Positions 58,438 to 64,000 of a stretch of DNA of 64,000 bases are shown here, piece after piece; the stretch's first letter is position 1, and the number at the start of each line of letters is the position of its first letter. Source of the DNA: SXTU01 sp964496695 (GTDB lineage: Bacteria; Verrucomicrobiota; Verrucomicrobiia; Limisphaerales; SXTU01); the NCBI GenBank assembly GCA_964496695.1, contig CAZCBE010000017.1, forward strand, positions 13,513 through 77,512, read 5' to 3'. The notes below the pieces were generated by a model that was not told the DNA's origin, did not search any database, and was given only the letters and a program-made list of their open reading frames with translations. Made by a program: the position numbers and the translations under genes.

Positions 58438-58581
58438 CCGATGCAATAATGTTGTGGCGGGAGTCTAAGGCAATGTTTCGTCCTGCCGATGCGGAGGATG
58501 ACTTTTGGGCATGGAGAAAACAATTACGGGCTGAGTATTCGCGGCTTGCATCGTTGCCACTAATGCGGCCGTAATTCGCCC

Positions 58582-59625
58582 ATGCAACTTAGTTCAGCCG
58601 GCTGGTTTTCGTTTCCGCGTCAAATCGCTTTCGCCCTGGTGGCCGGAGCCGCGTTCCTGGCGGCCAGCACGGCCTCTGCGGAAATCCTCGTCAAGGACGG
58701 CCAGAAGGTCGCCTTCATGGGAGACTCGATCACTGCGGGTGGCTGGGGCAACCCGGCTGGTTATGTGCGGCTCGTGGTCGCCGGACTGGAGGCCAACGGC
58801 GTCAAGGTCACGCCCATCCCGGCGGGCATCGGCGGCCACAAGTCCAACCAGATGCTGGAGCGCCTCAAGCGCGACGCGCTCGACAAGAAGCCGGACTGGA
58901 TGACCCTGAGCTGCGGCGTGAACGACGTGTGGCACGGCGCGCGTGGCGTTCCGCTGGACCAATACAAGACGAACATTACCGCCATCCTCGACCAGTGCGC
59001 CGCCGCCGGCACCAAGGTGGTGGTTCTCACCGCCACCGTCATCAGCGAGGAACTTGACGCCGAGAACAATCAGAAGCTCGCGCCTTACAACGAGTTCCTC
59101 CGCAGCCTGGCCAAGGAACGCAAGGCGCCGCTGGCCGACCTTTACGGCATGTTTGCGACCGCCATCAAGGCCAAGCCGAACACCACCGGCAAGCCCGGCC
59201 GTTTGCTCACGTCCGATGGCGTGCATATGAACCCGGCCGGGGAACAGCTCATGGCCCGCGGGGTGTTGCAGGCGTTTGGGCTGGATGCCGCCCAGTTGCA
59301 AAAGGCCGAGACCGCCTGGGTGGACATGCCCGGTGGCGGCACCGTCAAGGCACGCTTTGATGCAGGGCAGGGGAAGTCGTTCCAGGCCACGCACAAGCTC
59401 ACCCTGCGCCAGCGGGACGCGCTGGCCGCACGCCTGCAGAAGGAAGGCAAATCGCTGGATGCCGTGCTCAATGCCGCCCTGGCCGAGGACGTGAAAGCCC
59501 AGCTCAAGCCGGCCGGCGAATACGAAACTGCTGCGGCGATCTTTGCGGCGAAGAAGGAAGGGGCCGTCTCGGCCAAGCTGCAGGAGCAGTTCAGCCAGCG
59601 CGTCGAGGCGCTGCTGAAGCCCTGA
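58582..59625 (+). CDS. Secreted SGNH/GDSL hydrolase
   Basis: 347 aa with signal peptide (IAFALVAGAAFLAASTASA). The SGNH blocks are intact: block I VAFMGDSITAGGW with catalytic Ser49, block II Gly in PAGIGGHKSNQM, block III LSCGVNDVWHG with Asn, and block V SDGVHMNPAGEQLMARG with the Asp-x2-His pair. It is an exported esterase, likely acting on acetylated or otherwise O-acylated carbohydrate. The C-terminal ~110 residues (after GLDAAQLQKAE) are an Ala/Lys-rich helical extension beyond the usual domain. It pairs with the next secreted esterase gene on the same strand, 181 bp away. Confidence 0.9.
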   Translation: MQLSSAGWFSFPRQIAFALVAGAAFLAASTASAEILVKDGQKVAFMGDSITAGGWGNPAGYVRLVVAGLEANGVKVTPIPAGIGGHKSNQMLERLKRDALDKKPDWMTLSCGVNDVWHGARGVPLDQYKTNITAILDQCAAAGTKVVVLTATVISEELDAENNQKLAPYNEFLRSLAKERKAPLADLYGMFATAIKAKPNTTGKPGRLLTSDGVHMNPAGEQLMARGVLQAFGLDAAQLQKAETAWVDMPGGGTVKARFDAGQGKSFQATHKLTLRQRDALAARLQKEGKSLDAVLNAALAEDVKAQLKPAGEYETAAAIFAAKKEGAVSAKLQEQFSQRVEALLKP

Positions 59626-59806
59626 GCGTGGAGCGCGGCTGGGTCACGAAGACCAGCCGCAACAGGCGGCGGTGGACGGCTTGCCTGCGATCCGAAAAGC
59701 GGCGCTGAAAGACGCGCGCACTCCAGACGCTTCGCGCCCACAGAGGCCATGGGCATCGTTCGCTTCCGTCTTGCCGGGCCACGAATGCTCGTTCAGCCTG
59801 CTTCGC

Positions 59807-60568
59807 ATGAAATCCGTTTCGCTGCGGTTAGCTTTTTTTGCCCTCGGCATCGCGCTGTTGACCAACCTTGCCGGAGCTGCTGAGCCCGTCGCACGCGGCT
59901 TCTTGAACCGCGTCTTTACGGATGCCGATGGCGCGAAGCACCCCTTCGTCATCTTTGTGCCGACCAAGTATGAGCCGGGCAGCAAGTCGCCGGTAATGCT
60001 CTTCCTTCACGGTGCAGGCGAGCGGGGCAACAACAATATTGACCAGATCATGGTCGGCCTCGGCCCGGCCATCTGGAAGCGCAAGGGGAGCTTCCCCTTC
60101 GTCACCGTCATCCCGCAGTGCCGGACCGGCTCGAACTGGCTTGCCGACGGCCCGGACGCACAGTGGGCCGTGGCCATGCTGAAGCAGACGCAGGCGGAGT
60201 TCGGCACGGACCCGGATCGTGTGTATCTCACCGGCCTCTCGATGGGCGGGGCCGGCACTTGGAGCCTTGCGGCCAAGGACCCCTCCGCTTGGGCGGCCAT
60301 CGTGCCGATGTGCGCGGGGCCCAATACGGCGAACGCGGAGAAGTTCGCCGCCGCCCGCCTGCCCATCTGGAACTTCTGCGGCGACAAGGACCGGGAAGGG
60401 ACGGTGAAAGCAAGCCGCGACATGCAGGAGGCCCTGACCAAGGCCGGCGCGAATGCGAAATACACCGAGTATCCCGGCGTAGGCCACAACTGCTGGGACG
60501 ACGCCTACGGCACCGAGGCCCTCTACACCTGGTTGCTGGAGCAGGCGCGGAGCAAGAACCGGAAATAG
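59807..60568 (+). CDS. Secreted alpha/beta-hydrolase (esterase / PHB-depolymerase-like)
   Basis: 253 aa from ATG 59807, where a signal peptide begins (LRLAFFALGIALLTNLAGAA). A longer frame upstream is open but implausible. The oxyanion region is VMLFLHGAGERGNNN, the nucleophile elbow is GLSMGGAGTW at about 143-152, the acid is probably Asp in NFCGDKDREGTVKA, and His is in YPGVGHNCWDDAYG. This is the arrangement of exported feruloyl/acetyl-xylan esterase and dienelactone-hydrolase-like proteins annotated as prolyl-oligopeptidase-family enzymes. It probably removes acyl groups from plant or algal polysaccharide together with the SGNH hydrolase upstream. Confidence 0.85.
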   Translation: MKSVSLRLAFFALGIALLTNLAGAAEPVARGFLNRVFTDADGAKHPFVIFVPTKYEPGSKSPVMLFLHGAGERGNNNIDQIMVGLGPAIWKRKGSFPFVTVIPQCRTGSNWLADGPDAQWAVAMLKQTQAEFGTDPDRVYLTGLSMGGAGTWSLAAKDPSAWAAIVPMCAGPNTANAEKFAAARLPIWNFCGDKDREGTVKASRDMQEALTKAGANAKYTEYPGVGHNCWDDAYGTEALYTWLLEQARSKNRK

Positions 60569-60627
60569 CCCGACAATTTTCGCGCAGACTCCGTTGTCCC
60601 AGGCGGGTATCCAGAGCTTGGCTGAAC

Positions 60628-61212
60628 ATGAACCCGTCTTCCGCCTCCGTTGGTGTCACGCTTGACTACCGGTCCTTCGTCCTCCATGTGGATGCGGACA
60701 GCCGCATCTTTCATGTAAACGAGGCGTGGCTGGCGTTTGGCAGAGAGAATGATTTCCCGATGGAGCGAGGCTTGCTTGGCCGGCGGTTGCTCGAATTCAT
60801 TTCCGACACCACCACCCAGCAGCTTTACCGCACGCTGCTGGAGCGCGTCCGCAAGTCTGGCCGGGCGGTGACTTTCCCCTTCCGATGTGACAGCCCGGCG
60901 TTGCGGAGGTTCATGGAGATGCAGATGCTGCCACTGGCGGACAACGGGATCGAGTTTCGCTCGCGGATCGTCAAATCTGAGGCCCGTCCGTGGATGGGCC
61001 TGCTCGCCCCGGCAGTCCTCCGCAGCCAGGAACTCATCCACTGTTGCGGCTGGTGCAAGCGCGTCTCCATTCCAGAGTGGGTCGAGATCGAGGAGGCCCT
61101 GCAGCGGACGAAATGGTTTGAGGCGTCGCGTCTGCCGGACATCAGTCACGGCATCTGCCCGCCCTGTGAAGCGCTGATGATGGCCGAGATCGCCAGCTAC
61201 GAGCCGGCCTGA
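60628..61212 (+). CDS. PAS-like protein with C-terminal Cys-rich motif
   Basis: 194 aa from ATG 60628. Residues about 10-115 resemble a PAS domain (YRSFVLHVDADSRIFHVNEA, RRLLEFISDTTTQQLYRTLL). The C-terminus carries CCGWCKRVSIPEWVEIEEAL...HGICPPCEALM, a Cys-x2-Cys/Cys-x2-Cys motif often seen at the ends of PAS or GAF sensor proteins in this kind of bacteria. There is no kinase or cyclase domain, so it would signal by contact. The Cys pairs may bind metal or sense redox (inference). It lies between the esterase and gatB, 59 bp and 66 bp away. Confidence 0.75.
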   Translation: MNPSSASVGVTLDYRSFVLHVDADSRIFHVNEAWLAFGRENDFPMERGLLGRRLLEFISDTTTQQLYRTLLERVRKSGRAVTFPFRCDSPALRRFMEMQMLPLADNGIEFRSRIVKSEARPWMGLLAPAVLRSQELIHCCGWCKRVSIPEWVEIEEALQRTKWFEASRLPDISHGICPPCEALMMAEIASYEPA

Positions 61213-61278
61213 TCCGATTGCTGGCGGAAAAATCCGTGTCCAAGCGCGCTCATCCGTGGTTAGCATTTCCCCGCTTTT

Positions 61279-62760
61279 ATGGAATACGAAGCTGTCATCG
61301 GTCTTGAAACGCACGTCCAGCTCAAGACCAAGTCCAAGATGTGGTGCGCCTGCCCGAATGCCTTCGGGTCGCCGCCCAACACCAACGTCTGCCCCGTCTG
61401 CCTCGGCCTGCCCGGCGTGCTGCCCGTCGCCAATGAGGAGGCCCTCCGCCTCACGGTGCTGACCGGCTACCTGCTGCACTGCGAGATTCCGGGCTTCGCG
61501 AAGTTCGACCGGAAGAACTACTTCTACCCCGACGCCTCGAAGAACTACCAGCTCACCCAATACGACAAGCCCTCCACCAAGGGCGGCTACTTGGACTTCG
61601 AGTTCGGCGGCGGCCTCTCCCGCGTCCGCCTGACCCGCGCGCACCTGGAGGAGGACGTCGGCAAGCTCACCCACTTTGACCGCCACAGCGGCGTGGACTT
61701 CAACCGCGCCGGCGTGCCGCTCCTTGAGATCGTCTCCGAGCCTGACCTGACCAGTGCCGACCAGGCCTACGACTACCTCAACGCCCTCAAGGAAGTCCTC
61801 CTTCAGGCCGGGGTCTCCGACTGCGACATGGAGAAGGGCATGGTCCGCTGCGACGTGAACATCAGCGTCCGTCCCAAGGGCACCGCCACCCTCGGTGCGA
61901 AGATCGAGATCAAGAACATGAACAGCTTCTCCGGCGTGCGCCGCGCGGCGGAGTATGAGATCGCCCGGCAGATCGAAGTCGTCACCAAAGGCGGCAGGCT
62001 CATCCAGTCCACGCGCCGCTGGGACGACGTGGCCGGCATCACCGAGGAGATGCGCACCAAGGAGCACGCCCACGACTACCGCTACTTCCCCGAGCCGGAC
62101 CTCATGCCCTTCGAGCCCGCCGAGCCGTGGCTTGCCGAGATCAGCCCCCGCGTCATCGAGCTGCCCCTCGCGCGCAAGCAGCGCCTCATGGCCGACTACC
62201 AGCTCCCCGCCGGCGACGCCGAAGTCTTCAAGAGCAACGTCGCCTTGGGCACCTATTTCGAAGCCATCGCCAAGCAGGCCAAGAACCCCAAGGCCCTCGC
62301 CAACTGGGTGATCAACAACCTCCAGGCGAAACTTGCTGAAGCCAACGAACAGGAAGCCGCCGAGCAAGCTGGCCTCGGTGTCGAACCGGCCGACCAAAAG
62401 CTCACCACGCTGGCCGACCTCAAGTTCCCGCCCTCCGCGTTGCTGGAGCTCGTCGCCCTCGTCGAGAACAAGACCATCAGCAACTCCGCCGCGCAAACCG
62501 TCTTCGCGGAGATGTTCGCCACCGGCACGGCCCCCGCCGCCATTGTGCAGGCCAAGGGCCTCGCGCAGGTGAGCGACACCGGGGCCATCGAGAAATTCTG
62601 CGACGACGCCATCGCCGCGAACCCCGGCCCCGTGGCCGATTACAAAGGCGGCAAGCTCGCCGCCCTCAACTCCCTCAAAGGCCAGGTTATGAAGCTCTCC
62701 AAAGGCAAGGCCAACCCCGCGCTGGTGGGGGAGATATTGGAGCGGAAGCTGAAGGGGTGA
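61279..62760 (+). CDS. gatB: Aspartyl/glutamyl-tRNA amidotransferase subunit B
   Basis: 493 aa, the usual length. It opens EYEAVIGLETHVQLKTKSKM, with zinc-site cysteines in WCACPN and CPVCLGLPGVLP. The kinase-like cradle has KFDRKNYFYPDASKNYQLTQ, RAHLEEDVGKLTH and GVPLLEIVSEPDL; the catalytic segment is MEKGMVRCDVNISVRPKG. A C-terminal GatB/YqeY helical domain (ISNSAAQTVFAEMFATG, VADYKGGKLAALNSLKGQVM) binds tRNA. With GatA and GatC (not in the window) it amidates misacylated Glu-tRNAGln or Asp-tRNAAsn. The stop overlaps the GTG start of the next gene. Confidence 0.96.
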   Translation: MEYEAVIGLETHVQLKTKSKMWCACPNAFGSPPNTNVCPVCLGLPGVLPVANEEALRLTVLTGYLLHCEIPGFAKFDRKNYFYPDASKNYQLTQYDKPSTKGGYLDFEFGGGLSRVRLTRAHLEEDVGKLTHFDRHSGVDFNRAGVPLLEIVSEPDLTSADQAYDYLNALKEVLLQAGVSDCDMEKGMVRCDVNISVRPKGTATLGAKIEIKNMNSFSGVRRAAEYEIARQIEVVTKGGRLIQSTRRWDDVAGITEEMRTKEHAHDYRYFPEPDLMPFEPAEPWLAEISPRVIELPLARKQRLMADYQLPAGDAEVFKSNVALGTYFEAIAKQAKNPKALANWVINNLQAKLAEANEQEAAEQAGLGVEPADQKLTTLADLKFPPSALLELVALVENKTISNSAAQTVFAEMFATGTAPAAIVQAKGLAQVSDTGAIEKFCDDAIAANPGPVADYKGGKLAALNSLKGQVMKLSKGKANPALVGEILERKLKG

Positions 62761-63530
62761 GCCTACGCCGCGTGTTCGATTCCCAGATCAGATTTATCGC
62801 TCAGAGTCGAGGCCTCACGGGGGAGCTTCTTGAGGCGGTGTGGAGTTATGCCCGTGCGCTGCGGAGTAACGGACAACTTGCAGAAGATTATTCGGTTTCT
62901 TGGAGGGGATCGAGCCTTCGCTTGTTGTGCGTCATCCCGGAGCGATGCAGTTTGGCCCTTCGTTTCCACGATGCCTGTGGCAGGAAGGCGTTGCGGGAGG
63001 CTCTCAAGCTGGCTGTCGGCCCGCCAGGCACCATGCTCACAGGCAAAGCTGAGGGAACACCCGGATATTGCTCGTGTCGAAGGCGGCCTTCAGTCCACAT
63101 CTTTACCCATCTCTACGACGACTCAACGCCATTGGCGTGTGGGGCTTGTCATCAGCCGGTTCCTCTTTATCGGCTTCGTGGGCTGAGTTTGGATTCGCGT
63201 GAAGCCTTGTTGTGCTGGCAATGGGCCTATCAGGCCTGTGATGATCTTTGGATGCATAGCGGCTTTGGCGAGCGTTGGGCGTATGGGCAGCTTTCAAAGA
63301 CCGACAGTGGTTTGACGGAGGATGGGCTGGAACTGCGTGTCCAAGTCGAGAAGGAGTTGAAGCTGCCGGTCTATTACTACCTGCATCGCTATTTCGGCAG
63401 AAGCAAAGCGGCCGAGCGAATGCGACTTTGCCCGGGCTGTGGTGGTGAGTGGTTGCTGCCCAAGCCCGACGGTTGTTTTGATTTCCGATGCGAGCCTTGT
63501 CGGCTCCTTTCCTGTCTGGCACCCGACTGA
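62757..63530 (+). CDS. DUF2310-like zinc-ribbon protein
   Basis: 257 aa starting at GTG 62757, which overlaps the gatB stop by 4 nt (GTGA). Pairs of Cys suggest a metal-binding protein: CSCRRRP near 106, CGACHQPVPLYRL near 128, and the C-terminal ribbon LCPGCGGEWLL...DFRCEPCRLL. The region between has YLHRYFGRSKAAERMRLCPG, as in DUF2310 (a Zn-ribbon family tentatively considered nucleic-acid binding). The function is not established. Translational coupling to gatB places it in the same transcript. Confidence 0.7.
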   Translation: MSLRRVFDSQIRFIAQSRGLTGELLEAVWSYARALRSNGQLAEDYSVSWRGSSLRLLCVIPERCSLALRFHDACGRKALREALKLAVGPPGTMLTGKAEGTPGYCSCRRRPSVHIFTHLYDDSTPLACGACHQPVPLYRLRGLSLDSREALLCWQWAYQACDDLWMHSGFGERWAYGQLSKTDSGLTEDGLELRVQVEKELKLPVYYYLHRYFGRSKAAERMRLCPGCGGEWLLPKPDGCFDFRCEPCRLLSCLAPD

Positions 63531-64000
63531 GGAAACCGGACGACCGTGTCTGCGAGGCCTCTCAATCCCAAGTAGATGATGGCTCCAGTTCCGGCACTGG
63601 CAGAGCGCTACGATGCCGACTTGGGCCACTTGCGCTGCCGGTGCTCGTCGCAGGTCGGTCACCTCGAAAAGGGGTGGAGGGCCACCGCACTCCAAGACGC
63701 TGGCGCGAGTCGGCTTGCTCCCGAAGCGCGGCGGTGTGCGGAGCACCAGCCGCAGCAAGCTACGGTGTCCGCACGCGCTGCGGCTGGTCTCCGACACAGT
63801 CGCGCTCCAAACCCTCGGCAGCGGCGCGCGGGCTTCAGCCCGCTTCAACGTGATTTGCCGGTCGGACGTTCAAGCGGCCTGAAGGCCGCGCGCCGCGAAA
63901 AGCCGTTCCCTCACCCCCATCGGGGTAGAGGGTTAGGGTGAGGGGGCGGGCTGCTTGCGCAAGGGGCGTTTCTCTGCTCCGCACGCGCAGCCCCCTCACC
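63531..64000. repeat. Repeat-derived spacer to the window end
   Basis: No gene seen; the open frames here come from repeats. It holds a GCGGAGCACCAGCCGCAGC-type inverted segment near 63660-63800 and a family C element whose first arm starts at 63906 (CCCTCACCCCCATCGGGG then GGGTGAGGGGGCGGGC). The second arm starts near 63990 and is cut by the window end. Confidence 0.65.

Noticed and set aside
63294..63848. 184-aa minus-strand frame at the right end
   Set aside because: It overlaps the coupled gatB-distal gene in antisense and the rest is translated repeat.

Overview
The window looks like a chromosomal segment of an uncultured high-GC Verrucomicrobiota bacterium (Pedosphaera/Limisphaerales-like). 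This is an inference. It rests on a DUF1559-type prepilin-like protein, a large secreted beta-propeller protein with a LamG-like domain, very long secreted proteins ending in a 'VEVSxDLxxW...FxRxR' module of the kind common in that phylum, and intergenic space full of palindromic repeats. There is no rRNA, phage, transposase or CRISPR. One tRNA, Leu(CAA), is present.

Layout. 1-9.5 kb: the end of a membrane protein, a 1196-aa secreted multidomain protein, an HNH protein of different composition, a ~1 kb repeat cluster, a lone response regulator, a prepilin-like protein and a PQQ-type propeller protein. 9.5-16.1 kb: a small DNA-binding-like protein with a strong terminator, then hisF - DUF486 membrane protein - hisI - membrane protein, then a MacA/MacB-like tripartite efflux set (fusion protein, ATPase, permease). 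16.2-22.9 kb, minus strand: HEAT-repeat protein, MoxR ATPase, DUF58 protein and transglutaminase, a recurrent bacterial module. mpl (peptidoglycan recycling ligase) is divergent from it. 24.5-50.3 kb, minus strand: a single-direction cluster of six genes with very short gaps, all encoding exported proteins. Two are giants (3394 and 2915 aa), one is a 906-aa RTX/Calx-beta protein, and a PpiC-type lipoprotein chaperone sits between them. It reads as one ~26 kb operon building a large cell-surface or secreted structure.

50.9-55.4 kb: tRNA-Leu(CAA), followed by an accessory stretch of small same-strand genes (ABM monooxygenase, GNAT acetyltransferases, DUF2809, hypotheticals). They are separated by attC-like sequences and recurrent GTCAGGCC/GTTAGCC cores, so I read it as a probable gene-cassette array. 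A partial duplication of the 3' end of a methionine-synthase-like gene follows. 55.6-63.5 kb is core metabolism: MetE-like protein, purU, SIS-domain sugar isomerase, then plus-strand SGNH hydrolase, secreted esterase, PAS-like protein, gatB and a DUF2310-like protein.

Three results stand out. (1) Heptamer-phased repeat arrays run into, or end within 0-4 nt of, the start codons of six genes, with a different heptamer word at each locus. (2) Palindromic repeats of three families are inserted in frame inside coding sequences. (3) The giant-protein operon and the cassette-like array. All coordinates and motifs were read by eye from the sequence. No database search was possible.
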